Assembly: GCF_001949145.1 (NCBI RefSeq)
Contig: NW_019091378.1
Span: 1,072,558-1,136,557, forward strand
DNA length: 64,000 nucleotides
Origin: Acanthaster planci
Taxonomy: Eukaryota > Echinodermata > Asteroidea > Valvatida > Acanthasteridae
Reading direction: 5' to 3'
Positions 1 to 32,999 of the stretch are shown here, one piece after another. Under the pieces are notes generated by a model, which worked only from the letters and a program-made list of their open reading frames with translations, searched no databases and was not told the origin of the DNA. Position 1 is the first letter of the stretch; each line of letters opens with the position of its first letter. Made by a program: the position numbers and the translations under genes.

Positions 1-20677
<20,677 letters not shown>

Positions 20678-22390
20678 AAACGCCAAATAAAAAGAAAGCC
20701 ATCCGGAATTGCTGTTCTCCCGCGGAGCCCATTGTTCAAGGCATTCCATTCCTCGAGATCAAATCTAGCCTTTTCCAGTTGGCCATTAAATTAATGATCG
20801 GCATCTACTTTCAGATTTTTATGATCTTGGACTTCAGCTCAAGAGCATGCAGTGACTGGTCACATTAGGGAACCAAAATTTGTGTAGCTTGTTTTCACTG
20901 TACATACCTCCTGCTTATGCAATGCGATGTTTTACCTTATTGCGATATGCCCACCCATATTACATGTACCTGGCAATAATAACTGGCCTCAGCTTGTATG
21001 CCTTGCTGCGACTAGCACCCTACACCAGTAACTACACTTCTGTTTCGTAATGTATCTAGCGATATTTTGAGTGATGATTGTACATTTGGTTGGGTTTTTG
21101 TGCGTGGGAAGTCAGCACCACTTGATCAGAACACAAGATTTTGTTGACATTAGGCACGTTTTGTACCTGAAACCTCCTTTAAAAAAAGAACGCCAGAGCT
21201 CACATACATCCATGTAATATATTCCACAGATTTGCCCTTCACTTTTTTACACGGAATTACGTTAATTGCCCAAGGATATTTCAATGAATAAGTCGTTAAG
21301 GGCTTAAAATCACATATATTGTGAAGCATAGGAAACTTAGATAGAAATGCTGAGGACTAGTGTTTCATATTATTCATGTGCTGAATGTATGTTTCTGTTA
21401 CCTTGCATGGCGCATATTTATTCATGGTATCTAGATTGAAGGATACCTTACAGTTATGTTCATGTGGGTGTTTGTATATAATAAAGTGATCAGTTACCCT
21501 GTTTATATTCCCACTGTTTTGTCATAATATTCAGAAATTTGTAATTTTTGAGTCCCTTTTTAAATTAAGTGGAAAACAGAATTTATTTTAACCTAAACTT
21601 TTCGATCTGTGCTTTCATAACTACTTACTATTAAACATCAAGCATGCGTATTTTTTTTGCATGTATAGTGTGAGAGGACGTTCTGTCTGCATCCTTGGCC
21701 TCTGTTGCTTACTTTAGACCTTTGTAGTGAGGAGATGTAGGGGCTGTACATTTTCAGGACTTTTCTGGATACATGTTGAAATTCAAAGTGTTTATTAAAA
21801 AAGGGAAACCTTCAAGCTGCAGTCGTAAAGACGCTAGCTTAATTGACACTGTGATGCAAAGCCAAAAACAGGAATCTCTTTGATGCAAAGCCAAAGACAG
21901 GAATCCCTTTCATTTAGTTCAAACTTTGAAAGGTCTATTAAATTAATGATTCTGGGGTGAAAGTCGAAGGGCCTTTGAGAATGAATAGGCTTTAAGCGAA
22001 AATTTGTTGCTCTCAGAGTTAAGACATTGATCGACGTTCATGTTTCTATACAAGTATAAGTTACTTGAGGAAAAGGGAAGGTCTGTAGCAACAATCTGAG
22101 AAATGAGGATTAATGACCAAATGAGACTACTACTAATTTAAAGCATACTTTCTGTAGCCTGCATTCATTAATTCTTTGTGTACATGTACATAATGAAATT
22201 TGTATTTTCAAATTATGTCATGTATGTTGACATAAAAGAGCAGTAACTGTTGCAAAATCTGGAAATGGTAGAGTTGTTTGTCATTTTGTCAACCTTTTAA
22301 TAATTAACATAAAAGGGTCGATATGTATCATGTATTGTTGAATATTGGTGAAGTTCAGTTTCCAAATAAAATAATTTTCAAATGATTGCC
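20678..22390 (+). other. Probable CYFIP 3' untranslated region
   Basis: After the TAG the sequence turns AT-rich with no coding signal. AATAAA hexamers occur at 20686-20691 (only 9 bases past the stop), 21480-21485 and 22365-22370. The last is followed by AT-rich and then GT-containing sequence and is the best candidate for the distal end. Extent is inferred, not shown. Confidence 0.55.
22365..22370 (+). terminator. Candidate distal polyadenylation signal of CYFIP
   Basis: AATAAA on the + strand, about 1.7 kb after the CYFIP stop. A proximal alternative is at 21480-21485. RNA 3'-end data would be needed to tell which is used. Confidence 0.4.
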
Positions 22391-25300
22391 CGCCTTTGTC
22401 AGTCTCCATTTTTTATATTTTGATTCCTTAATTTGTGCTCATTGAAAAGAAAATCGTTTATGATTGTAAGTGGCCACTGACCTTAGTTTTGTATTTCTTT
22501 TTGTTCATTTGTTGGGGAATGCTTACAAGTTCATCATTTGGAATTCTTTTTGGGGGAGAAGGGGTTGGTCCTGTCATATAGATAAAGAACGAAGAGCACA
22601 AGACGAAGTAATCTTTTTTTTCACTTCAGCGTTTTTCTAACGTGGAGATATGTACAACTGAACTGGTTCAATCAACCAACTTGCCACTCGTACCCCTGTC
22701 CCGTATGACGCCATTGTCGTAATAACGTTGTTGCCCGCTATGCTTGACTAAAACGTCTCGCCTGTTTATATTTAGAATAAAACTTTTGGACGTATTTAAT
22801 TGGTTGAGGGATCGGATGTTCCACGATGTCCATTGCACTTTTGACCAATAAAAATTACCCAACGAAATTTCACCGGTACTACTTTTTATTACGGTTCGGA
22901 TATAAAATAGGCCCCCGTGCGTTGTCCAGACAAACACTCCGTGTGAAGCCCCAAAATGGTAGTGAAATCTATTAAATAACCAGACTTCAATTTCTTAGCC
23001 AAAAGATATATGATAGTTTCAATTTGAAAGCAACTAGTCGTTTAAAAAAGATAGACGAGGATTGATACAGGTGGAGTGATTAGGCCGAGGTTATCAAGGA
23101 TTCTGTTCTCCGTAACTTCCGTTTCAACGTTCCTACCTTTATCTTCGCTCTACCATCTATACTGTTGTTAAAGGTTTTAGTTCTTCTAAGACTAAAGTGC
23201 TCCGCTGAGCAGAAACTGACAATGGAAAAGAGCAAACGACTTCTTTATATTTCTTCCTGTCGTCTTGTAATGTTTCAGAGTGAAGGAGAATCCCTGGCAA
23301 GCTAACCAGCGGACCAACTCAACTGTTTACCGTGTTTACTGGCATGCTGCCGACTTGACGGATGAAGCTTGAAGAGCAGAAACGTTTCCGCGTATGCGAC
23401 TTTCATCGCTTGTGCCCAGCCCCCGTTTGGCCAAGTTTCAAGGAACCACTATCATCAGTTAATGGACAGTGTTTGCAAGGTGAGTTGAATTTGAAAATAA
23501 AACCATTATAGCACTAAAAAGTACAGAATTTAAGTTGTCAAAATTTTGGTTTGGCTATCCGAAGTGTTAAGTAAAATTTTTCAAGGGCTAGGCGGTAGTT
23601 ACACAGTATTAATTTACCTTCAAAACGTTAGAATATTCATTAGTAGAAGTAGGCCTACTGTGCAGAATAACGTCATATAGTGTCGTCTTAATAATATCTG
23701 ATTTGAACTGTTATGGATTAAGTGCATGTCAAACTTGTCTGGCCTAACCCAATAGACACTTATTTTACACTTACAGGGAAGCCATTTTAATGTGCTCCCG
23801 GAATCCACTTATTCAATATAATCTGTAAAAACAAATGGGGTGGTGCCAGACTATTTGGGGTTCCGTACCTCACTTTAATGTTAGGCCGTGTCCGAAACGG
23901 GCTTCCAGAGCTACGGCTAGGTTTATTGTCTGCGCGTCTCCACGCATTTCCAACGTTATAGTGCGAAGACCTAGACCTAGACAAGAGATTCGGATGCAGT
24001 CTTACTTAAAACATTTGGATATTATTAATCACAAATATTAAATTCTTAATCATCATAAGTGACATTAATTTGTAATGAAGTTTTATTTCAAAAAAAAGGT
24101 TAACCGCGCTGGCATTTCAACACGGCCAATCTGTGAATGAGGCCAAATGTTGTCAACCACTAGGCGTTGGTTGTAGGGCTACGTGTTGCTAGTTTTCACG
24201 CAGCCATAGCGTGTCAACTCCCCCTTCTGAAAAGCCAGTTCATATATCGCAGTTGGCATGATGCCAAAGTAAGCAAACTATGCACTGCACATTTTTACTT
24301 AGATAAGCCGTTCAAGTTCACGAGTAATGTAGGCGTGGTTATTATTTGATTCGTCGATCTCATTGGCTGAGTTAGTTTCATTAACTATATCCGACTGCAA
24401 AAATGAGTGGTACGAGGCCAGGTGTTTTAAATAGTAAACGACTGAGGAACAGTTCGTAGCATCTCAAATTGCTGGCTGGCAGAGGGGCGTAATTGAGCTC
24501 AAGCCATCTGTTGTATTGTAAGCTTTATGACACGCCTAAATACCCGTCTTTCAGCAGGCTCACAGTGTTTTCATTCATTGTTTAGCCTTTTAACTTCGAA
24601 AGTGTTTTATACTTGGTGAAATTCAAATAAATTGTCCGGTCTCCCTGCTGGCAATACCAGGCACGAATATATATTAACACGCCTGTTTTAAAACGCACTA
24701 ACTCTCCGAAATCCTAGTTCTGTACACTTACTGTGTTAAACGCGATGTGAGGAAATTTAATTTGTTAAACAGTTATTATTAAGACCATGACTACAAACAA
24801 CTTCTTTCCACATGTTGTGGTTGCAGCGGCTTTACATATGTATGAAATTCGTCCCCCGTTACACACGCTGACCTTGATGGTAGGGTATGAGACACAACAT
24901 TATGTATTGTTTTGTTGAACAATGAAATTTGCATATGGTTAAAATTATCGTTGACGAATGGTGTTTTACACCCAAACAGTAAATGATGTCGACGCTTTCA
25001 GACTTTTCCGTTAGCCTAGCATTTTCAAAACGTATAAATTTCAAATACGGTTCCAGAAGAAAAATACTCTAGGCCGACAGGTGCAGTATAATGTTTACCT
25101 ACAATATCCATCCTTGATCGCTGTTTGCTGGCAGGGACAGCTTGAATTTTTCGGTTAAGAAATGTTGGGGGCGCTACACATGTAATTCCTTCTGAACTGA
25201 TTTTCCCACTACTATACACGGAAGAAAAGTTTGAGGTATTTCGTATAATTTGGCTTTCGCGAATCAAGACTTAGTGGCCACTCACATTCCTCCCGATGAT

Positions 25301-25872
25301 GATTGTTGTAATCATTACTGTGCGAAACTGTGACCATGACATTGTTGAACTATGTAGTTTTCAATAAATTGTACTGTGAGCTCGAAAACTGCATCACCAT
25401 TCGAGTCTCCCATATGATAATAGCAACGTGCACACAGACATTACAAGGACGAATAATATTTCCTCATACACGAGTACGAAAGTAAATAAGTAATTTCCAT
25501 GTTAACGGCACCACATTACAACATATTGCTGTTTGTCATATTTACATTCACTTTGTGGACAATGACTGATCGTGTGTTGACACAATGCAATACGCGTAAT
25601 TTCTTTCGGCAATTAAGGCATCCTATTACTTTAGCTGAGAGAGCTGGTTGAGAATCCTTAACAAAAAATTGTTAAGAACGGATAACTAAAGCACAACAAC
25701 GAAGCTTATGGTTAATTTGAGTGTTCAAGTTTTATATAGGCCTACATACTTTAAAAACTTCTAATAGAGTCTGAATAAAATTTCAGTAGTGCATGTTTTA
25801 CGTCAAAAAAAGTTACAAATTTATTTGAAGCTAAGGTATTATTTTATCCCTGCCGCCGGTGGACATGCGCAG
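22391..25872. other. Intergenic, no gene recognised
   Basis: AT-rich DNA with only short chance frames. A conserved-looking donor (CAAG|GTGAGT) at about 23480 could end an untranslated exon of some gene, but no protein similarity supports this. Confidence 0.4.
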
Positions 25873-26823
25873 TGTTTCTGTCCAGAGCAAAACTCTGTCA
25901 GTATTCACAAAGTGGTCGATAAAATCTTGCTTTGGGGTAGACAGGCAAAGCCTGTCACCGTCCGTCATGTAATTCTTAACCCTCCATTGCGCCTCACGAT
26001 TCGATTCAGTCGCCTTTTAATTTCTATAGTAGGCCTATTTATTGGGGCAGAGAATTTATAATCAGAACCAGGAAAGGAAACACCTTTTGACGTGCCATCA
26101 GTGAAAAGTGATGGACGACAGCAATCATTTCAATACACTAAATCATGGCATTTTTGACTTGTTATCCTAAAAAACTGGGAATTAGATAAGTGTTTCTGTC
26201 CAGAGCAAAAGTCTGTCAGTGTTCACAAAGTGGTCGATGAAATCTTGCTTTGGGGTCGACTAACAAAGCCTGTCACCGTCCGTCATGTAATTCTTAACCC
26301 TCCATTGCGTCTCACGATTCGATTCAGTCGCCCTGTAATTGCTCTAGTAGGCCTATTTATTGGGGCAGAGAATTTATAATCAGAACCTGGCAAGGAAACA
26401 CCTTTTGACGTGCCATCAGTGAAAAGTGATGGACGACAGCAATCATTTCAATACACTATTCATGGCATTTTTGACTTGTTATCCTAAAAAATTGGGAATC
26501 AGATAAGTGTTTCTGTCCAGAGCAAAAGTCTGTCAGTGTTCACAAAGTGGTCGATGAAATCTTGCTTTGGGGTCGACCAACAAAGCCTGTCACCGTCCGT
26601 CATGTAATTCTTAACCCTCCATTGCGCCTCACGATTCGATTAAGTCGCCCTGTAATTGCTATAGTAAGCCTATTTATTGGGGCAGAGAATTTATAATCAG
26701 AACCTGGCAAGGAAACACCCTTTGACGTGCCATCAGCGAAAAGTGATGGACGACAGCAATCATTTCAATACACTAAATCATGGCATTTTTGACTTGTTAT
26801 CCTAAAAATTGGGGGTCAGATAA
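25873..26823. repeat. ~317-bp tandem repeat, three copies
   Basis: The units begin with TGTTTCTGTCCAGAGCAAAA at 25873, 26191 and 26508 and end near 26823. They share GACGTGCCATCAGTGAAAAG, TGATGGACGACAGCAATCAT and TAGGCCTATTTATTGGGGCA apart from scattered differences. No coding frame survives across copies. This size fits a satellite-like or element-internal tandem repeat. Confidence 0.92.
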
Positions 26824-28829
26824 TTTGTACTTTATTTCCCAATGTTATCGATTTAGTAATGCGTGCCTTATTAATTCATCATAGTTTAACCGTTTGCTCA
26901 CAGTCACTAATATAGATACTGAAAGGGGTCGTGCATTGCATGGTCCCCTTCAAAAGAAGAAGAATGCGGTGATTTAGTGACGTTCTTGTAAATTCACCTT
27001 TTTGTATTTCAACTTTAAATTGTCCTTCAACGACACTTTGGTTGCATTTAATCGATGGTCAGCCCAGTCACGACGAGACTCAAGGCCGGAAAAATATCAG
27101 TCTTGATTAAATACCATCATTTAGTGAATGTCATGACCAGGATATATTGGTTAAGACCAAGTCACGAGCGTTATTAATGGTCACTCAAGCTTGAGCACAC
27201 ACATTTCGGTATTACACAAGTTTCAATCGCCAATCTGTATTGGAAATGTACTCTGACGCTATTACGAGATTCACGTTTTCGGAATGTTATGTCCAGTCAA
27301 TAGTCTCATATGTGCAATTCAATGGGAAGGTGGACGTGACACTAAAGTTTATCTCATCACAAAAAATTACTAATTATGTTTTACCCGTAAAGTTAAAGTT
27401 AAAGAAACAATAGAATTACATCAATTGGTCGAATATTTTGCAAAATACAGTTACAAACGCTGAAGAGATTTTTTAGTCATCCAAACTGCTAAAATGTATG
27501 CTTAATTAACTAAATTTGAATTTTGTGAATGGAAACAAAATATTGCTTCTATTAATTCAATTTAAAGAAGCATATTGGGTTTACTTCAGTCTCCTAAAGA
27601 AGACATTTTTACACCACTTTTTTCCTCATCACACAAGAGTTAAGCACTTCAGCCATGTAAACGCAATTTACCGAAACAATAAATATGTTTGTTCTGAAGA
27701 AATCAGTAGAGGTAATTTGTTGGCAATCATAATTTTCTAAATTTATCACACTTTGATTCTGACAGCAAGATGTTTGCTAAAATAAACAGTGTCATCATTT
27801 AAAAAATTGCCATCAAAAGTGTAACGCGAGTTAAGGCGCTTTTCCATTATTGCGTATATTTCCGTCAAAATCGGCGATTTTGACGGCCGAACGCAAGGTA
27901 CATGTGTGTGATGTTAACGGAGTCGATTTTTGTGTCCGTGAAAGTGAAACGCATAAACGCATCGTGTACACCGACTACAAACGCAAGTTTTTTGATAGTT
28001 GAGCAAATTAATTGGGCTAGGGTGTGGTGAACACAGTCGGATGCAGTGTTATGCAGACTATAGGCCTAATGCTGCACTGAAACAAAAGAGGACAGCCTAA
28101 ATTAACTTTACCTATTGCGCAATGCTGGCATCAAAGTCATTGAGCACATGCCACATCCCTAAGTCAAGCCTAGCTTTCTATATATCAGTTTTTGTGTATC
28201 TAGCAGCGGTTGAGAACCCAAAATTCATCATCTGAATTACTAGCATCAAGATATGGGAGGGTAAGTGTATTATTTTTTTTACTTATTATTAAAAAGAAAG
28301 AAAGGTTTGAAATATTTAAAATACACACAGTAGGCCTATTTTTCAGATAAAAGTGAATGGTACATAGGCCTATACACTTTTCTTGTTAACTCTATACCTT
28401 AATCTTCATAGTGACTTCACTGCACACTGCAAACAATGATTTTTTTTTCAATCATTGGCCTACATGCTAATTATACTCACACCACCACGTGCAAAAGCAT
28501 TCACAGTTGCAGGGTAGATAGTCCTATGCATGCACGCTAGGCAACCACTTGTGCCCCCCATGCAAAATATATTACACGTCTGTTCAAATTATGACTAGAA
28601 ATAATTAGTACAATTCCCCTGCTGTACTTAGGCCTTACATCTTAGTTTTTACAAGTATAAATGAAGTCAAATGAAAATTTAAAAAGATTAAAAAATCATT
28701 ATGGTTTTGTGTTAAATTCTTGATTTTATCTTGCTTTAATTTTCCCAAACATAAATTTGAACCTTAGGTGACGTTTAAAAACATAAAAGTGAAATGCACT
28801 ATTCAGATTTTCTGTTTTATTCCTCACAG
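26824..28829. other. Intergenic, no gene recognised
   Basis: AT-rich. Contains the first GTAACGCGAG motif (27821) and a local inverted word CGTCAAAATCGGCGATTTTGACG near 27865-27887. No protein similarity was seen. Confidence 0.4.
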
Positions 28830-28949
28830 AAAGAAAACACGCCTCTACCATCTGCTGAGAAGCAAAAGCGATACAGAGAACGAAACGCTACTGGTCAGTG
28901 TGATGAGTTCAAAACATGTCAGGCAGTCGCTTCCAAGAAAATGTCCTGA
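28830..28949 (+). pseudogene. Coding relic with EKQKRYRERN motif, transposon-type
   Basis: After a plausible acceptor (CCTCACAG at 28822-28829) one frame reads KENTPLPSAEKQKRYRERN and continues to a TGA at 28947. The motif resembles the (T/S)AAEKQRRYRERR start of proteins that are highly repeated in fish and marine invertebrate genomes and are probably DNA-transposon derived. The frame then loses similarity and ends after 39 codons, so it is either a decayed copy or one exon of it. Assignment is by motif only. Confidence 0.35.
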
Positions 28950-29718
28950 CAAGCAGAAGCAGTCCAATGAGTCACTTACAGTGGAGATTTATCAATAAAA
29001 TAATTGTTCTAGATACCCTCATTTTACTATCTAAAAAAGTGTACAATACTTAAAACAAGATGCAGTGCCATCAGAATGGGTGTATGCAATCAATTTGTGT
29101 CAGGCTGTTCAATGGAAATAATACGCGAATTACCTTAACGCAAGTTACCAATATATATGCTTCCTGCATTTCATATTGTATTGTATTTTATATTATAACT
29201 TTGATATTGTTAATTTATAAGTCATAACCCACTATTAGTTCAAGTTAGGAAAAGTTTTATCAAGATTATCTAGCATGAGAGGACGTTAACAAAAGAGGCT
29301 TTCATAAAATTGATCATGTCCTGTTTTCGTAACGCGAATTACAGAAATTTAAAGATTAAAGAATCTCATTGTGTTTGGCTTTGTTTTTCCTTTTTAATTC
29401 ATTTAGTTGGTCTATTTCTACTCTATCCGTGTTGAAAAAGGAAACTTGTAGTTCCTAACAATTCCAAAGATATGGGCACGCTATCCTGCATGTAAATATA
29501 CCCAGTTTGTAACGCGAGTTACCGTGGATGGCCGGCATTGCCCATAATCATGCTTCCTTGACTCAGTACAGATGCAAAACCTTTGCTTGATAGGCCTACG
29601 AGTATGTGTTAGCACACGCATAGTTATTGGGTCTTTAGTCAAGAAATCATTTTGTTTAGTAGCCGTACTTGACAGAGCGAAAGAGGAAAAATGCCTTGTG
29701 TCAAAAAAGACCAAAATA

Positions 29719-29741
29719 CCCCCCCACACACACACACACTT
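29719..29741. repeat. C-run plus (CA)n microsatellite
   Basis: A run of C followed by about eight CA units. Confidence 0.8.
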
Positions 29742-30094
29742 TGTAATAAGATACTAAAGATTCAGAATTTATTCAACCTGAAAAGGGTTAATCTACTGTA
29801 TCTTACACAGGCATCTACACGTATAATGCAGAGCCGCTGATAGTCCTGTTCATATCTTTGCTGGATGTGTGCGTATTCACATACTGATGTCGTTGAGTGA
29901 CCTTCAACGATGCTGTATGTGTGTCTGAGACGCGTCAACATACGTTTCACGTTTTCTGTTAAAGCTTTTGTAAAATTGTATAGGGATTGGCCAAATGGTC
30001 AGTTAGGACCAAAAGTAGTTGGAGACAAAAATGTTCAGAAGTTTTGTCAAAAAACTCTTTTAAACTAATCACTGTCCCACTGGGTTTTAGAATT

Positions 30095-30244
30095 TATAGG
30101 CCTTACTGGCCTTTTAGAAGTATGGCGGACACAATAGTAGGGCGCTATTTGAAGTGGTAATTTTCGAGCAAACACAAAAGATTTCACCCAATAGCGCCCT
30201 TCTATTGTGTCTGCCACACCTCTAGAAGGCCAGTCAAAACTATA
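30095..30244. mobile_element. 150-bp palindromic MITE-like element
   Basis: The left arm (TATAGGCC, then GGCGGACACAATAGTAGGGC) and the right arm (GCCCTTCTATTGTGTCTGCC, ending TATA) are inverted copies of about 55 bp separated by about 40 bp. TATA at both ends could be a target duplication. Confidence 0.7.
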
Positions 30245-30338
30245 CAGAGAAAAGACTGATGTCTCAGAGTCAATAACTTTTAAAGTTACCAGACTTTCGA
30301 CTGGCGGAACAAGTGGACGTCGACATAGCTCTGTAGGC

Positions 30339-30670
30339 CTATGTGCTTTGCAGGGCCCTGCTGAAGAAACCTCCCGATTGGTTGGCAGACGACAGGATTC
30401 TTGACGACATCCACGTTTCAGTGACTGCTTCCCCTGCCTCTCCAGTTAAGGCTATGGGAGATGCACATCTCGTGACAGTGTGGGCCGACAAAATACTGGG
30501 CAGATCAGCAAGATCATCTTCAGGGTGACAAGCTCCTGTTCTGGATTCGACTTCCAAGTCGCATAACTCCTCGAATCCGCCTTTATCGGAGAAAAATAGT
30601 TTGGCAGTTTTCGGAGATCAGTTTTGGATTTACTAAGAGCATTCAGTGGCCTCCCATGTAGACCTACCGG
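30339..30670 (-). pseudogene. Decayed partial copy of the sulfotransferase gene
   Basis: Read on the - strand, two frames give stretches collinear with the intact gene at 31970-32872: KTDLRKLPNYFSP (for NLQELPEYLFPP), GGFEELCDLEVES (for CGFKEQCDLLEYV), DDLADLPSILSA (for DDLLADPPGILSA) and TETWMSSRILSSANQSGGFF (for ADTWITSKVIAFANKLGGFY). The N-terminal P-loop half is absent and there are frame changes, so it is a truncated, disabled tandem duplicate about 1.3 kb downstream of its relative. Confidence 0.8.
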
Positions 30671-31704
30671 TACTGCTTCAGGGAGTAACCGTTGTGACCT
30701 AGAGATATCATCAACATCGGCAAAATAACGATTACTGAGGAAGATACCAGTTCTGCTGGGGTAATACCTGTGGTTCAATATCATGTATTTAAAAAAGCAA
30801 ACTCCCGTCCCTTGCCTTGTAGCCACGCCCCTTCTGCATCAGTTGCAATACTTCCACATCCATATTTTTGCAGTGAGATATTAACAAATTTCAAACTGTA
30901 CTCTGCGTTTCGTTTTTTATATTGGCAGTGGGTCTTTTTAACCCATCCCTCCCCCAACATTGCGCTGCACACCCGCGAGACCCAAAACGATCATACCCGC
31001 AGTTTTCACAGTTTCAGAAGACCTTATTGCAAGGACTTTGTCAGATCTCCATAGTGGCTAGATAGGATTAAAGCTGCACTGTAAGAACATATCTTTGTCA
31101 TGATGTACCGGTACAAGTGACAGGCTCGAGGGACTCGCACTCAGTATGTACAGGTACTCGGGATAAAAAGTCTCGCAGACGTACTCGTAGATGCATCGCC
31201 CGCATTGTCTCCATTTATTGCAGCTAACAGTGCGATAAATTTCGATGTGCTTGTCGTTTACAAGTATAGTCGGATGGTTTTATGATTACATTTGAAAAAG
31301 TCGAAGGAAATGTAAGTTCACGGAATTTTGAAAATTAGGAAGACAAAATACCTTGAATTAAAAAAACTTAGCAGTTCGCAGGAGGATACAAACGCATTAA
31401 AATCGAGATTGAATTTGTTGAACCTGTGATGACGGAAAAGTAATTTTACATAACAATTACTTATAGTAAAACACCTTAGACATAACACAGTAATTAAAAC
31501 TGACTTACACAAAATTATAAATTATACAAAAAGAAAAATACTACCTTCGGTAATGTGTGTAAATGCCCAAAGACAAACATATCTAACTTGGAGGTTTGAG
31601 TTTGGGGAAAAATGAAATATCCACGAAATTAATTACAAGAGTTAAGATCGGAGAACCATAATTTTACATTTGTGTTTGCCTACAGCCATCCCTTATATTA
31701 CCCA

Positions 31705-31710
31705 TTTATT
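31705..31710 (-). terminator. Candidate polyadenylation signal of sulfotransferase gene
   Basis: TTTATT on the + strand is AATAAA on the - strand, about 260 bp after the stop codon. Confidence 0.4.
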
Positions 31711-31969
31711 GCCCTCTTCATTAGTCTTTTAATACATAAAAACACCTTAATTGTCAACGTAGGATTTTCCAGATTTTAAAAGAAAGACTTTAAAATTCTC
31801 ATGGAAAACTCCCAAAATCAGGAGAAATCTCGACAAATCTCGCCCCTGACCTGACAAAGGCTCTTTCTGCTGGCGTACCAACAGATTAATTTTGTCTGGC
31901 ACATTTTTGGTTATAATGATGACTGAAATTTCCGGAATTTATCATTTCGATTTATACCAATCCAGTGTT

Positions 31970-32872
31970 TCATTGTGACAAAGGCTTGATGCGCCTTGAG
32001 TGGAGCTTTTCGTAGTACTCCATGGACGCTTCCACGCAAGCCTGAACATCAACGGGAAGACTCTGGATTACTGGAGGGGGTTCCGGAGACCAGAATCCCA
32101 CGCTTTGAAGAGCGTCGTCGTAAAAGCCTCCAAGTTTGTTGGCAAAGGCTATGACTTTCGATGTAATCCATGTGTCCGCGATGGCTCCTCCAGCTTCCCA
32201 AGATAGCAGATCTGGACTGTATGGAATGCCCATCTTGTGACAGTAGGCCGACAAGATGCCGGGTGGATCAGCAAGGAGGTCATCTGCGTCAAGAATAATC
32301 GGCTCCTTGTCCAGGTGCCTCTCTACGTACTCCAACAAGTCACATTGCTCCTTGAATCCGCAGCCTGGAGGAAACAGGTATTCCGGCAGCTCTTGCAAGT
32401 TGTCCATGTATTTTGCGCACGGTTCACCGAGCGTTTTCAGAAGCATCTTTCTCCAAGACGGGAAAACCTTGGCCGGGTGTCGGATCAGAAAGCTGTGCCG
32501 GAAACCTTTGGGCAACATGTGGTATTTAGCATCGATATAAAAAGCCATATCTTTACAGAAGAGGATCTTCTTGTCTGGGTGAGATGCCTCAAGAAGTTCG
32601 TCTCGTATCCAGCCGTATGTACAAATTTTGTCGTCGAAACCACGGACCTCTTCATCGACAGAAACGTTGTCGAGAACTTCGGCTGTGCGTTTGTCCACCG
32701 GGTCACTCAAATTCAACTTTGAACGTTTCCCCTCCGGGCCCGCATGGAAGGCGCACTGGTAAGGCTCGTTTACAACCTGAAGGCCTTCGACAAAGCTGAT
32801 ACACTTCAGAAAGGCAGTAGACACCGTGCGAGGCACGCACCACAAAAAGACACGGTTCATGTTGTCGGACAT
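31970..32872 (-). CDS. P-loop sulfotransferase-family protein, single exon
   Basis: Intact 300-codon frame. The start RVFLWCVPRTVSTAFLKC (residues 7-24) is the phosphate-binding loop seen in sulfotransferase-like proteins often named branched-chain-aminotransferase-like in invertebrates; FLIRHPAKVFPSW (residues 128-140) fits the second (3'-phosphate) PAPS-binding motif with its RHP and Ser. LFCKDMAFYI and the C-terminal SWEAGGAIADTWITS are further family landmarks. There is no signal peptide or transmembrane segment, so a cytosolic enzyme is inferred; the acceptor substrate cannot be told. The Met at 32872 lies four residues before the conserved RVFLW and is the natural start. A broken partial copy lies downstream at 30339-30670, showing that this gene was duplicated locally. 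Confidence 0.85.
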   Translation of the reverse strand: MSDNMNRVFLWCVPRTVSTAFLKCISFVEGLQVVNEPYQCAFHAGPEGKRSKLNLSDPVDKRTAEVLDNVSVDEEVRGFDDKICTYGWIRDELLEASHPDKKILFCKDMAFYIDAKYHMLPKGFRHSFLIRHPAKVFPSWRKMLLKTLGEPCAKYMDNLQELPEYLFPPGCGFKEQCDLLEYVERHLDKEPIILDADDLLADPPGILSAYCHKMGIPYSPDLLSWEAGGAIADTWITSKVIAFANKLGGFYDDALQSVGFWSPEPPPVIQSLPVDVQACVEASMEYYEKLHSRRIKPLSQ

Positions 32873-32999
32873 CTATTAAAGTATCATAATAAAATCATAC
32901 TTTACCAAGTGTTTAACTGGACAAATTCTTTGTTTTGTCCTAATCTATTCACCTCTTCTAACATAAGGCTGGTACCCAATATCGAGGTACAGTGTACAA

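Noticed and set aside
25873-26823. CRISPR-like array
   Set aside because: Units are ~317 bp without short repeats and unique spacers, and the DNA is eukaryotic.
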